The notes under the pieces: generated by a model | What the model was told of the DNA's origin: nothing | Database searches by the model: none | What the model saw: the letters and a program-made list of their open reading frames with translations, nothing else | Shown: piece by piece, positions 44,886 through 52,453 of the stretch | Numbering within the stretch: position 1 is the first letter of the stretch | How the letters are laid out: each line of letters begins with the position of its first letter | Source: Cognatazoarcus sp050305135 | GTDB lineage: Bacteria; Pseudomonadota; Gammaproteobacteria; Burkholderiales; Rhodocyclaceae | Direction of reading: 5' to 3' | DNA: 64,000 bases | Assembly: GCA_050305135.1 (NCBI GenBank) | Contig: JBNLET010000083.1 | Location: forward strand, 1 to 64,000 | Position numbers and translations under genes: made by a program

Positions 44886-45908
44886 TTATTGGAACTGGTC
44901 GAGGCTTACTTCGTCCTGTTCCAGTACCTCGGACGCATTGCCCACCAGCAGGGGGTCCGGTGCGCATGCGACCACCGGGTCCTTGTCCGGGTACTCGAGC
45001 TTCGACAGGAAGTGGCGCATGCAGTTCAATCGCGCGCGCTTCTTGTCGTCGGACTTGATCACCGTCCATGGCGCGTCGGCGGTGTCGGTGTGGAAGAACA
45101 TGGCCTTCTTGGCTTCGGTGTAGTCGTCCCAGCGATCCAGCGACTGGATGTCGATCGGCGACAGCTTCCAGTGCTTGAGCGGATCGTCGCGGCGCGAGAT
45201 GAAGCGCCGCAGCTGTTCTTCGCGGCTGACCGAGAACCAGTACTTGAACAGGTGGATGCCGCTGTTGACGAGCATGCGCTCGATCTGCGGCGTCTGGCGC
45301 ATGAACTCCAGATAGTCGTGCGGGGTACAGAAGCCCATCACCCGCTCGACGCCGGCGCGGTTGTACCAGGAGCGGTCGAAGAACACGATCTCGCCGGCGG
45401 TCGGGAGATTCGAGACGTAGCGCTGGAAGTACCACTGGCCCTGCTCGACGTCGGACGGCTTCTCCAGCGCGACCACGCGCGCACCGCGCGGATTCAGGTG
45501 CTCCATGTAGCGCTTGATCGTTCCGCCCTTGCCGGCCGCGTCGCGCCCCTCGAACAACAGCACCAGGCGCTGGCCGGTCCGCTTGACCCAGCTCTGCACC
45601 TTGAGCAGTTCGATCTGCAGTTCGGCCTTGCTCGCCTCGTACTCGCTGCGCCGCATCCGCTCGCCGTACGGGTAGTTCTTCGGCAGCGGCGCCCGGCCGC
45701 TGTCCTCCCAGCTGCCGTGCGGCGCCTCGGCGACCTTGGCGGCCATCGGCGAGTGGCTGATCTGCAGGATCTCGGCGGCGGCCCTGGCCTTTTGCGTTGG
45801 ACCGGACCTGCGGTCGTAGACCTGCGGCGTCTCGTCCTGCGCCTCGGCCGCCTGCTTGCGGGCGGGGCTCTTGCGGATCGGCTGTCGCCCGGATCGGTTC
45901 GTGCTCAT
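44886..45908 (-). CDS. ppk2: Polyphosphate kinase 2
   Basis: A 340-residue PPK2-family enzyme. A basic N-terminal tail precedes the P-loop kinase core. Walker A is LLFEGRDAAGKGGTIKRYME, the Walker B-like segment is VFFDRSWYNRAGVERVMGF, and the lid has VSREEQLRRFISRRDDPLKH. It transfers phosphate between polyphosphate and nucleotides; which nucleotide cannot be told. The C-terminal acidic tail (LEQDEVSLDQFQ) is unusual but may be variable. Stand-alone monocistronic arrangement, divergent from the crotonase gene. Confidence 0.94.
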   Translation of the reverse strand: MSTNRSGRQPIRKSPARKQAAEAQDETPQVYDRRSGPTQKARAAAEILQISHSPMAAKVAEAPHGSWEDSGRAPLPKNYPYGERMRRSEYEASKAELQIELLKVQSWVKRTGQRLVLLFEGRDAAGKGGTIKRYMEHLNPRGARVVALEKPSDVEQGQWYFQRYVSNLPTAGEIVFFDRSWYNRAGVERVMGFCTPHDYLEFMRQTPQIERMLVNSGIHLFKYWFSVSREEQLRRFISRRDDPLKHWKLSPIDIQSLDRWDDYTEAKKAMFFHTDTADAPWTVIKSDDKKRARLNCMRHFLSKLEYPDKDPVVACAPDPLLVGNASEVLEQDEVSLDQFQ

Positions 45909-46017
45909 GGCTTCCCTCTTGCTGTGGTCTGTTGTTCGAAATCGATGCCGCGGGAGATGGCAACTCCATTCCCAACGGCCGCAAGCGATCTGAATTTAGG
46001 ACAGAGCGCCGTAAATG

Positions 46018-46029
46018 TGATAGCTATCA
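46018..46029. promoter_or_regulatory. 12-base perfect palindrome before the crotonase gene
   Basis: TGATAGCTATCA is a perfect 12-base palindrome, 25 bases before the GTG start of the crotonase at 46054 and about 110 bases from the divergent ppk2 start. It sits where a repressor would block transcription of the crotonase gene. Confidence 0.5.
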
Positions 46030-46053
46030 ATAACAACCTTCGAGGAGACGCGA

Positions 46054-46839
46054 GTGTCGGATTTCGTGCTTTATGAGCAGCAGGATGGCATCGTCACATT
46101 GACGCTCAACAATCCGGAGCAGCGCAACGCGCTGAGCAGCCAGGAACAGTGGGACGCACTGGCCGATGCCTGCCGCAGCGTGCAGCGGGACGATTCGGTC
46201 AAGGTGGTGATCCTGACCGGCGCCGGCCCGGCCTTCTGTGCCGGCGGCAACGTGAAGGACTTCAACGACAGGAAGGGCCTGGCGGAGGGGCCGCCGACGC
46301 AGATCCGGGAGAACTACCGGCGCGGCATCCAGCGCATTCCAATGGCGTTCTGGCGGCTCGACGTGCCGACCATTGCCGCGGTCAACGGCCCGGCCATCGG
46401 CGCCGGCTGCGACCTGGCATGCATGGCCGACATCCGGATCGCGTCCGAGAACGCCCGCTTCGCAGAGAGCTTCGTCAAGCTCGGGCTGATTCCCGGCGAC
46501 GGCGGCGCCTGGTTCCTGCAGCGGGTGCTCGGCTATTCGCGCGCCGCGGAGCTGTCCTTCACCGGCGACATGATCGACGCGCGCATGGCGCGCGAGATCG
46601 GCCTGGTCAACCACGTCACCAAGCCCGAGCGCCTGCTCGAAGAGGCGCGACTGCTGGCCGGGCGTATCGCGGCCAATCCGGGCGGGGCGCTGCGGATGAC
46701 CAAGCGGCTGATGCGCGAGGCGCAGCATGCGGGGCTGGAGACGATCCTCGAGATGTCGGCGGCCTACCAGGCCTTGACCCACACCTCCGAGGAGCACCAC
46801 GCCGCGGTGGCGGAATTCCTCGCCAGCCGCAAGCGCTGA
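46054..46839 (+). CDS. Enoyl-CoA hydratase/isomerase-family protein
   Basis: A 261-residue crotonase. It has the CoA and oxyanion-hole segments FCAGGNVKDFN and AAVNGPAIGAGCDLACMAD, then FAESFVKLGLIPGDGGAWFL. The usual first catalytic Glu region reads GAGCDL, and the second conserved Glu lies in ESFVKLGL. The exact reaction (hydration, isomerisation or another) cannot be read. It starts at GTG 46054, which has a GAGGAG site. It is divergent from ppk2 and convergent with the ACT-domain gene (stops 18 bases apart). Confidence 0.9.
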   Translation: MSDFVLYEQQDGIVTLTLNNPEQRNALSSQEQWDALADACRSVQRDDSVKVVILTGAGPAFCAGGNVKDFNDRKGLAEGPPTQIRENYRRGIQRIPMAFWRLDVPTIAAVNGPAIGAGCDLACMADIRIASENARFAESFVKLGLIPGDGGAWFLQRVLGYSRAAELSFTGDMIDARMAREIGLVNHVTKPERLLEEARLLAGRIAANPGGALRMTKRLMREAQHAGLETILEMSAAYQALTHTSEEHHAAVAEFLASRKR

Positions 46840-46857
46840 AGCGGGTCCGGCGCTACC

Positions 46858-47373
46858 TCAGCCGTCGCCCAGCGTGATGTCGACCATCAGGTCGGCCGAG
46901 ATGCGCTCGAGTTCCTGCTGCAGCCGGGTGCCGTCGAAATCGGCGCCGGCCAGCAGCTCGGCATCGGCGTGGAACAGCGTTTCGGAGGACATCGGCGCGC
47001 TGGCGGTGCGGGTCGCCAGCTTTTCCACGTTGACCGCATGGCGGGCCAGCACTGCCGACAGCTCGCTGACGATGCCGATCCGGTCGTGGCCCACCAGCGA
47101 CAGCACGAAGCGCCTGCCGCCGGCCGGCTCGGCGGCCGCCTGCGAGGGTTCGACGATGACGCGCAGGTCGGGCAGCGAGGAGAGCGCCGCGATCAACTCC
47201 TCGCTGGCCGCCTCCGGCGCCTCGATCCGCAGCACGCCGGCGAACTTGCCGGCCAGGTGCGACAGCGAGGATTCGAGCCAGTTGCCGCCGCGGGCGCTGA
47301 TGACGGCGGCGAGCTTGCCGACGAGACCGGGCCGGTCGTCGCCGATGATCGTGAGCACCAGGGTACGTGACAT
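46858..47373 (-). CDS. GcvR-like protein with two ACT domains
   Basis: A 171-residue soluble protein with two ACT domains: residues 1-85 (TLVLTIIGDDRPGLVGKLAA) and 88-170 (RFVLSLVGHDRIGIVSELSA). Both have the IGDDRPGLV-type Gly-rich turn that binds amino acids. It is like GcvR, which represses the glycine-cleavage operon through GcvA. No gcv gene is nearby, so the target is unknown. ATG 47373 begins at the usual domain start; an upstream in-frame ATG would add a short non-conserved tail. Its region is divergent from the MazG-like gene. Confidence 0.85.
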   Translation of the reverse strand: MSRTLVLTIIGDDRPGLVGKLAAVISARGGNWLESSLSHLAGKFAGVLRIEAPEAASEELIAALSSLPDLRVIVEPSQAAAEPAGGRRFVLSLVGHDRIGIVSELSAVLARHAVNVEKLATRTASAPMSSETLFHADAELLAGADFDGTRLQQELERISADLMVDITLGDG

Positions 47374-47502
47374 GGAGGGTTTGCCGGAATCGAGTGCAAG
47401 GCCCATTCTAGCGCGTCGCGGACGCCGCGGCCCGGCGATGCGGGCTGCAGCCGCGCCCGCCTGGCGGTATAGTCCGGGCCTTCGCATCCAACCGTCCTTG
47501 CC

Positions 47503-47892
47503 ATGAGCAGCGATCGCATCGCCGACCTGACCCGAGCCGTGCTGGCCTTCCGCGACGAGCGGGACTGGGCCCAGTTCCATACCCTGCGCAAGCTGATCTG
47601 CTCGCTCAACCTCGAGGCGGCGGAACTGCTCGAGCACACCCAGTGGCTGGACGACGACGAGATCGATGCGCTGGCCGAGGACGCGGCGAGCCGCCAGGCG
47701 CTGGGCGAGGAATGCGCCGACGTGCTGCTGTACCTGCTGCTGATCGCCGAGCGGGCCGGCATCGATCTGGCCGCCGCGACCCGCGACAAGCTGGCGAAGA
47801 ACGCACGCCGCTATCCGGTCGCTCTGGCCCATGGATCGCGCGAGAAATACACCCGTCTCAAAGGCGCCGCTCGCGACGCCGGGGAGGACTGA
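47503..47892 (+). CDS. MazG-like nucleotide pyrophosphohydrolase
   Basis: A 129-residue all-helical MazG/iMazG-type hydrolase, likely acting on non-canonical nucleoside triphosphates. The Mg2+-binding ExxE and ExxD pattern is seen in NLEAAELLEHTQWL and GEECADVLLYLLLIAERAG. The closing segment DKLAKNARRYPV is typical. It is followed after two bases by yaeQ, so the two are co-transcribed. Confidence 0.88.
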   Translation: MSSDRIADLTRAVLAFRDERDWAQFHTLRKLICSLNLEAAELLEHTQWLDDDEIDALAEDAASRQALGEECADVLLYLLLIAERAGIDLAAATRDKLAKNARRYPVALAHGSREKYTRLKGAARDAGED

Positions 47893-47894
47893 GC

Positions 47895-48431
47895 ATGGCG
47901 CTCAAAGCCACCATCTTCAAGGCGCTGCTGAACGTCTCGGACCTGGACCGCCACTACTACGCCGAACACGCGCTGACGATTGCCCGCCACCCCTCCGAGA
48001 CCGACGAGCGGATGATGGTGCGGCTGCTGGCCTTCGCACTGTTCGCCGACGAGCGCCTCGAATTCGGCCGCGGCCTGTCCAGCGAGGACGAGCCGGCCCT
48101 GTGGCTGCGCAACTACGACGGCAGCGTGCAACTGTGGATCGAGGTCGGTCTACCGGACGAGCGAGTGCTGCGGCGCGCCTGCTCGCGCGCCGAACGGGTG
48201 GTGCTGTTCGCCTATGGCGGTCGCGCCGCGGACGTCTGGTGGGACAACGTCGGCCCGGCGCTGACGCGCCTGGACAAGCTCGAGGTGATGCTGCTGCCGC
48301 CCGACTGCAAAGAGCCACTGGAGGCGCTGGTGGAACGCGGCATGCAGCTGCAGGCGACGATCGAGGATGGCGTGCTGTGGCTGGCGTCCGGCCGGGCCAC
48401 GGTCGAAATCAATGCCGAGCGAAGGAAGTAG
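47895..48431 (+). CDS. yaeQ: YaeQ-family protein
   Basis: A 178-residue protein matching YaeQ along its length. Conserved parts are ALKATIFKALLNVSDLDRHY near the start, ETDERMMVRLLAFALFADE, and WIEVGLPDERVLRRACSRA. YaeQ has a PD-(D/E)xK-like nuclease fold, but no confirmed activity. ATG 47895 directly follows the MazG-like gene. Its stop is nine bases from the convergent lipoyl-domain gene. Confidence 0.92.
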   Translation: MALKATIFKALLNVSDLDRHYYAEHALTIARHPSETDERMMVRLLAFALFADERLEFGRGLSSEDEPALWLRNYDGSVQLWIEVGLPDERVLRRACSRAERVVLFAYGGRAADVWWDNVGPALTRLDKLEVMLLPPDCKEPLEALVERGMQLQATIEDGVLWLASGRATVEINAERRK

Positions 48432-48440
48432 CCTGCGCGC

Positions 48441-48707
48441 TCAGGCAGTCTCGATGCGCACGATCAGGTCGCCCTCGTCGATCGGGTCGTTCTCCTCGAC
48501 CAGCACCTCGCTGACCACGCCGTCGCAGGGTGAAGGAATGTCGAGGGCCACCTTGCCGGTCTCCAAGACGATCAGCGTGTCGTCGCGGCTCACCGGTTCA
48601 CCGGCCGACACCAGTACGCTTTGCACGTAGATCTCGCCCGAAGCGCAGGAACCGCAACTCTCCCAGCACTCGGGATACTTCGGTATTCGGACGTCGCGCA
48701 GGGTCAC
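48441..48707 (-). CDS. Stand-alone lipoyl/biotinyl-domain protein with Cys cluster
   Basis: An 88-residue protein. The C-terminal ~65 residues are a biotinyl/lipoyl domain with the attachment Lys in VLETGKVALDIPSPCDG. The closing hairpin VSEVLVEENDPIDEGDLIV is typical. The N-terminus carries Cys14-x3-Cys18-x2-Cys21 (PECWESCGSCASGE), which the usual acyl-carrier domains lack; the spacing is that of a radical-SAM cluster but the protein is far too short to be such an enzyme. I choose GTG 48707 because GGGAG lies just upstream. No dehydrogenase or carboxylase gene is next to it. It could be a metal-binding lipoyl carrier; the partner is unknown. Confidence 0.8.
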   Translation of the reverse strand: MTLRDVRIPKYPECWESCGSCASGEIYVQSVLVSAGEPVSRDDTLIVLETGKVALDIPSPCDGVVSEVLVEENDPIDEGDLIVRIETA

Positions 48708-48756
48708 GGTCGCTCCCGATGACGATGGATGGCCATTGCAGGCGGACAAACGTCAA

Positions 48757-48783
48757 CAAAAAACGCGGCCTCGGCCGCGTTTC
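48757..48783 (-). terminator. Rho-independent terminator of csp
   Basis: On the minus strand, ACGCGGCC pairs with GGCCGCGT over 48763-48780 with a two-base loop, extended by A-T pairs. It is followed by a run of U in the transcript (complement of the A-run at 48758-48763). It lies 20 bases after the csp stop. Confidence 0.88.
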
Positions 48784-48800
48784 TTCATGCCGCGAGCGAA

Positions 48801-49010
48801 TTACAGGGCGCGGATGTTGGCAGCCTGCAGGCCCTTCGGGCCCTGGCGCACTTCGAATTCGACGCGCTGATTCTCGGCCAGGGTCTTGAAACCGTTGGCT
48901 TGGATCTCACGGAAGTGAGCAAACACGTCTTCGCCACCCGCATCCGGCGTGATGAAGCCGAAACCCTTGGAATCGTTGAACCATTTAACGATACCGGTTT
49001 GAGTACTCAT
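48801..49010 (-). CDS. CspA-family cold-shock protein
   Basis: A 69-residue single cold-shock domain (OB fold). It has RNP-1 KGFGFITP and RNP-2 DVFAHFREI, and the full usual length. It binds single-stranded RNA/DNA and melts mRNA structure. Its transcript has a long leader with a 7-bp hairpin at 49095-49122, and a strong terminator at 48757-48783. Which stress induces it is not shown; many family members are constitutive. Confidence 0.96.
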   Translation of the reverse strand: MSTQTGIVKWFNDSKGFGFITPDAGGEDVFAHFREIQANGFKTLAENQRVEFEVRQGPKGLQAANIRAL

Positions 49011-49094
49011 GAATATGCATTCCTATAAAAACAAATAGTTCGGGCGATGCCCGCTTGGCAGGAACGATCAAGAACGTAAGCCGGAGAAATCGGA

Positions 49095-49122
49095 GCGGGG
49101 CTCACCGGATCCGGCGCCCCGC
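49095..49122 (-). promoter_or_regulatory. Leader hairpin of csp
   Basis: GCGGGGC at 49095-49101 pairs with GCCCCGC at 49116-49122, and the loop contains a perfect palindrome CCGGATCCGG (49105-49114). It lies 85 bases upstream of the csp start on the minus strand, in the transcript if that starts further up. Cold-shock leaders can switch structure with temperature, so this is worth testing. Confidence 0.4.
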
Positions 49123-49226
49123 GGAGAACACCACAGACACACTGCTTGATACGACCGCCGCGACACGATACACGCTTTTTCAGCCGTGTGTGGAGAGAAT
49201 CGCCGTTTTTTGCCGCTAGGGCGTGG

Positions 49227-49526
49227 TCATTTCGCCCAACGGTCGTGTCCGACGAACTCCTGCCAGTCGAGGAAGCCGTCCTGGTTCTTGTCGAACTGGG
49301 CGAAAGCCTGGCCCTTGAAAGGCGATACCGTGGCCACCTCCTCGCGGGTCAGCCGGCCGTCCTTGTCCTTGTCGGCTTCGTCGAATTGCTTCACGGCCTT
49401 TTCGTGCACCATGCGGGCGATCTCTCCGGGGCGGCCTTCCTGGTCCAGTTTCGGCACGATGGTCTGGGCAATTGCCGGCGCCGGCAGCAGGCAGGCCAGC
49501 AGCAGCGTCGCGAGAGTGGGGCGCAT
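49227..49526 (-). CDS. Secreted EF-hand protein
   Basis: A 99-residue protein. A signal peptide (about 1-21) is followed by a pair of EF-hands: DKDKDGRLTREE near residue 53 and DKNQDGFLDWQE near residue 79. Both match the DxDxDG calcium loop. It is probably periplasmic or exported and binds Ca2+. ATG 49526 is preferred over the longer frame since the signal peptide starts there. It is divergent from ylqF, starts 99 bases apart. Confidence 0.88.
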   Translation of the reverse strand: MRPTLATLLLACLLPAPAIAQTIVPKLDQEGRPGEIARMVHEKAVKQFDEADKDKDGRLTREEVATVSPFKGQAFAQFDKNQDGFLDWQEFVGHDRWAK

Positions 49527-49624
49527 CGGGAGATCCTGTCGTTCGAGGTGTTTCGTCGCTCGGGCCGGCGCGGCCGCCGGTCGATGAGATAATCGGCGCC
49601 GACGCACGCAAGCTTGAGACACCC

Positions 49625-50530
49625 ATGCCCATCCAGTGGTTTCCCGGTCACATGAACTCGGCGCGCCGGCAGGCGGCCGAAGCGCTGGCACGGGTCGACG
49701 TCGTGATCGAAGTGGTGGATGCGCGATTGCCGCAGGCCAGCAGCAATCCAATGATCGCCGAACTGTGCGCCGGCCGCAGCCGGCCGCGGTTGAAGATCCT
49801 GAACAAGGTCGACCTGGCCGACCCGCAGGCCACCGCCGACTGGCTCGCCTACTACAACCGGATGCCGGGCGTGCGCGCACTGGCCTTGTCGTGCCGGGTG
49901 ATCGGCGAGGTGGCGCGGGTGCCGGATCTGTGCCAGCAACTGGCGCCCCATCGCAACGACGGCACCAAGCCGCTGCGGATGATGATCATGGGCATCCCGA
50001 ACGTCGGCAAGTCGACGCTGATGAATGCGCTGCTGAAGCGCAAGGTCGCCAAGGTCGGCGACGAACCGGCCGTCACGAAGCAACAGCAGACGCTGGAGCT
50101 GGGCCGCCACCGCCGGCTGACCGATACGCCAGGCCTGATGTGGCCGAAGATCGAACACGACCTCGACGGCTACATGCTGGCCGCCAGCCACGCGATCGGC
50201 CGCAATGCGGTGATCGACGAGGAGGTGGCCGCGGTGCTCGGCGACCTCTTGCTGGCCCGCTACCCGGCGGCGGTGCGGGGCCGCTACCGGATCGACGCGG
50301 CGGGGGACGGCGTGGCCCTGGTCGAGGCCATCGGCGAGCGGCGCGGCTGCCGGCTGAAGGGGGGACGGCTCGACCTCGAAAAGGCGGCCCGCATCCTGCT
50401 CGACGACTACCGCAGCGGCGCGCTGGGCCGCATCAGCCTGGAAACGCCCGCCTCGCGGCAGCGCATGCTGGCGGCGGCTCAATGCGGCAGCGATGGCGAG
50501 GACGGCAGCGACTCGGCCGCCGCCAGCTGA
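49625..50530 (+). CDS. ylqF: Ribosome-biogenesis GTPase YlqF/RbgA
   Basis: A 301-residue circularly permuted GTPase. Motif order is G4 NKVD, then G1 GIPNVGKST and G3 DTPGLMW, as in RbgA/YlqF, with IQWFPGHMNSARRQ as the signature N-terminus. It helps mature the 50S subunit. The C-terminal 60 residues match the family helper domain. Start ATG 49625 fits the family. Its last 52 bases overlap the convergent unknown gene. Confidence 0.93.
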   Translation: MPIQWFPGHMNSARRQAAEALARVDVVIEVVDARLPQASSNPMIAELCAGRSRPRLKILNKVDLADPQATADWLAYYNRMPGVRALALSCRVIGEVARVPDLCQQLAPHRNDGTKPLRMMIMGIPNVGKSTLMNALLKRKVAKVGDEPAVTKQQQTLELGRHRRLTDTPGLMWPKIEHDLDGYMLAASHAIGRNAVIDEEVAAVLGDLLLARYPAAVRGRYRIDAAGDGVALVEAIGERRGCRLKGGRLDLEKAARILLDDYRSGALGRISLETPASRQRMLAAAQCGSDGEDGSDSAAAS

Positions 50531-51048
50531 GCGGCGAAATCGAGCGCGATCGACAGCTCCACCTCGACTTCGGCCTGCCGGCCCCGGGGCGGCTCGATCG
50601 GGCCCTGCACGGCCTGTTGCATGGCGTCGAAGAAGGCCGCGATCTGCAGCAGCGGCTGCTCGATGATGTCCAGCACCGCGTCGCATCTGACCGGGTCCGG
50701 GCCCAGCGCCGCGGCCACGTCGCGGTGTAGACCGAGCACGTGGCCGATGCAGCCGTTCATCGCGTCGACCCGCAGGCGGACCTGACGCACCGGCACCACG
50801 CCGGGGCCGCCGAACACCACCTCGTGCAGTGCCTGCAGGGCATTCAGGCTGTGCAGGAAGGCCGTTTCGAGTTCGCCGGCCAGGCTGGCCCGGATCCACG
50901 GCCAACGGCGGCGCGCTTCGCCCGGCCGGCGCCGCTGCTCGGCCACCTTTTCCCTGATTCGGCGCGCTTCTTCCCCCAGCCGCAGCATCGTCAGCCGGAT
51001 ATCCGGCGTGCATGGCCGGGACTGGGGGTCGGTCTTGTGCTCAGCCAC
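50479..51048 (-). CDS. Unknown helical protein
   Basis: A 189-residue protein with Arg/Glu-rich helices (MLRLGEEARRIREKVAEQ) and a central helical region (AFLHSLNALQALHEVVFGG) followed by DAMNGCIGHVLGLHRDVAAA. I recognise no domain. GTG 51048 overlaps the stop of the Cys-rich gene (GTGGCTGA at 51041-51048), so it would be translationally coupled; the upstream frame to 51171 is antisense-like and rejected. The tail after ~residue 165 is low complexity and overlaps the end of ylqF. Coding status is likely but not certain. Confidence 0.65.
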   Translation of the reverse strand: MAEHKTDPQSRPCTPDIRLTMLRLGEEARRIREKVAEQRRRPGEARRRWPWIRASLAGELETAFLHSLNALQALHEVVFGGPGVVPVRQVRLRVDAMNGCIGHVLGLHRDVAAALGPDPVRCDAVLDIIEQPLLQIAAFFDAMQQAVQGPIEPPRGRQAEVEVELSIALDFAAQLAAAESLPSSPSLPH

Positions 51049-51274
51049 TTTGTCCGGGCTGCCGCACCGAAGGCAGCAGTTCCAGCCACTGGAACCAGCG
51101 GCCACAGGCATTGCGCAGGCTGCGGGGCGTGCCGTGCCAGGGACCCTCGAAGCATTCGCCGCGCACTTCATCGTGCTCGAACAAGACCTTGCCGGCCTCC
51201 GTTGCGACGACCCGCGGTCCGTGCCAGCGCTGGCAGGTGCAGCAGCGCCTCGCGTCGGCCTGGATTTCCGTCAT
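51041..51274 (-). CDS. Small Cys-rich unknown protein
   Basis: A 77-residue protein. Cys pairs in ARRCCTCQRWHGPRV, a Cys in EVRGECFEGPWHG, and Cys with Trp in RNACGRWFQWLELL give four or five well-spaced Cys that may bind zinc. I recall similar short hypothetical proteins in other betaproteobacteria, but cannot name a family. ATG 51274 has a GAGAGG site. It overlaps the next gene by GTGGCTGA, and is 70 bases downstream of the periplasmic gene. Confidence 0.65.
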   Translation of the reverse strand: MTEIQADARRCCTCQRWHGPRVVATEAGKVLFEHDEVRGECFEGPWHGTPRSLRNACGRWFQWLELLPSVRQPGQSG

Positions 51275-51344
51275 CGGGCACCTCTCGTCTTGTGCGTCGC
51301 AATATTCTGCCGCGAAGTCCTGGCCGGTGCCAGCGGTGGGCGCC

Positions 51345-51722
51345 TCAGATGCCGGCGGGCTCCACCGCGCTGACGAACGTGATGGCGGCAAAGCTGCGCT
51401 TGAGCAGCTTGCTGTAGAAGTCCCGCATCACTACGCCGTCCGGGAAACGCACGGTGCTGCCATCGACGAGCGGCGTCTTCGGCGCCGCCAGCCACAGGGC
51501 CTGATCGCCTTCCTGCACCTGCAGATAGGTGTATTGATTCGCATCCATGTGCTGCAGCACGCGGCCGCTGCGATACGGCAGCGGGCGATCGCCCTGCGGA
51601 CGCATCATGCGCATCGCGTCGTCGGGCGTGGGGTGGCCCGGCGGCGGCGCCGCCGATGCCGACGCGGCCAGGCTCAGGCACAGTTGCGCCGCCAGGCAGC
51701 GGGTGAGCAGGGAGGTATTCAT
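51345..51722 (-). CDS. Small periplasmic protein, unknown
   Basis: A 125-residue secreted protein. A signal peptide (about 1-24) precedes a beta-rich domain with SGRVLQHMDANQYTYLQVQE, QALWLAAPKTPLVDGSTVRF and VVMRDFYSKLLKRSFAAITF. The pattern resembles small NrfJ-like/OB-type periplasmic domains often next to cytochrome or redox genes, but I cannot assign a function. Start ATG 51722 is the signal-peptide start. Confidence 0.75.
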   Translation of the reverse strand: MNTSLLTRCLAAQLCLSLAASASAAPPPGHPTPDDAMRMMRPQGDRPLPYRSGRVLQHMDANQYTYLQVQEGDQALWLAAPKTPLVDGSTVRFPDGVVMRDFYSKLLKRSFAAITFVSAVEPAGI

Positions 51723-51803
51723 GTCGGTTGCGGGGCACGAGATCGTGCGGCAATGATGGCCCCGCGCCCACGGCCGCGCAAGCGGCCCCAGGGGGCCGCA
51801 CGT

Positions 51804-52433
51804 TCAAGCCAGCCGGAAGCGGGCGGTGGCCTGCTGCAGCCGGACCGAGACTTCTTCGAGGGCCTGGGCCGATGCGGCCGTGCTGTTTTCCTCGCTTGCC
51901 GCGGCGATTTGTTCGACGCGCCGGGCGATGTCGTTGCTGGCCGTGGATTGCTCCTGCAGCCCGCTGGTGATCTCTTCCACCGAGGCCACCATGCTTGTGA
52001 TGTCCTGCGTCGATTGCCCGGTCCGCTCGGCCAGCTTGCGCACGTCGCCGGCCCGGTCGGAGACGTGGGTGATCGAGACCGACATCTGCTCGACGCTGGC
52101 GGCCGACGAGGCCGACTGGGACTGTTCATCGGTCGCTGCGGCGATCTGCTGGGTGGTGGTGGACAGTTCTTCGCTCATGCCGGCGATGTTCTGGGCGTCG
52201 TCCTGCAGCTCTTTGACGATCGCGCGCAGGCTGTCCTGCATGCGTCCGCAGGCCGCCAGAAGCGCGGCGAACTCGTCGCGTCCGACGACCTCGATGGTGC
52301 CGCTCAGGTCGCCGTCGGCGATCCGCTGCGCGGCGTCGCGGGCCGAGGTCAGCGATCTGACGATGGGGGTGGCCATGCGCAGGTTGACGGCCGCCAGCGG
52401 GATCGCGACGGCGCCGAACGCCTGGCTGCTGGA
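51804..52433 (-). pseudogene. Chemoreceptor remnant lacking signalling hairpin
   Basis: A methyl-accepting chemotaxis protein fragment. An in-frame TAG (52434-52436) cuts off the N-terminus and ligand domain. The frame resumes with a short membrane tail (AVAIPLAAVN), HAMP, and coiled-coil signalling parts such as SSAASVEQMSVSITHVSDRAG. The whole hairpin tip (usual IADQTNLLALN... region) is missing: THVSDRAGDVR runs straight into KLAERTGQSTQDI. A second shortening occurs in the descending helix before EITSGLQEQSTAS. Because the tip contacts CheA, the product cannot signal normally. An ATG at 52376 could still start a 190-residue product. The reading frame stays open through both deletions, which is odd for a decaying gene. 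Confidence 0.75.
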
Positions 52434-52453
52434 CTATCGGCGGCTCCGCCGGC

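Noticed and set aside
48708..48749. Longer start for the lipoyl-domain protein
   Set aside because: The GTG at 48707 has a GGGAG site and the upstream residues are not conserved-looking.
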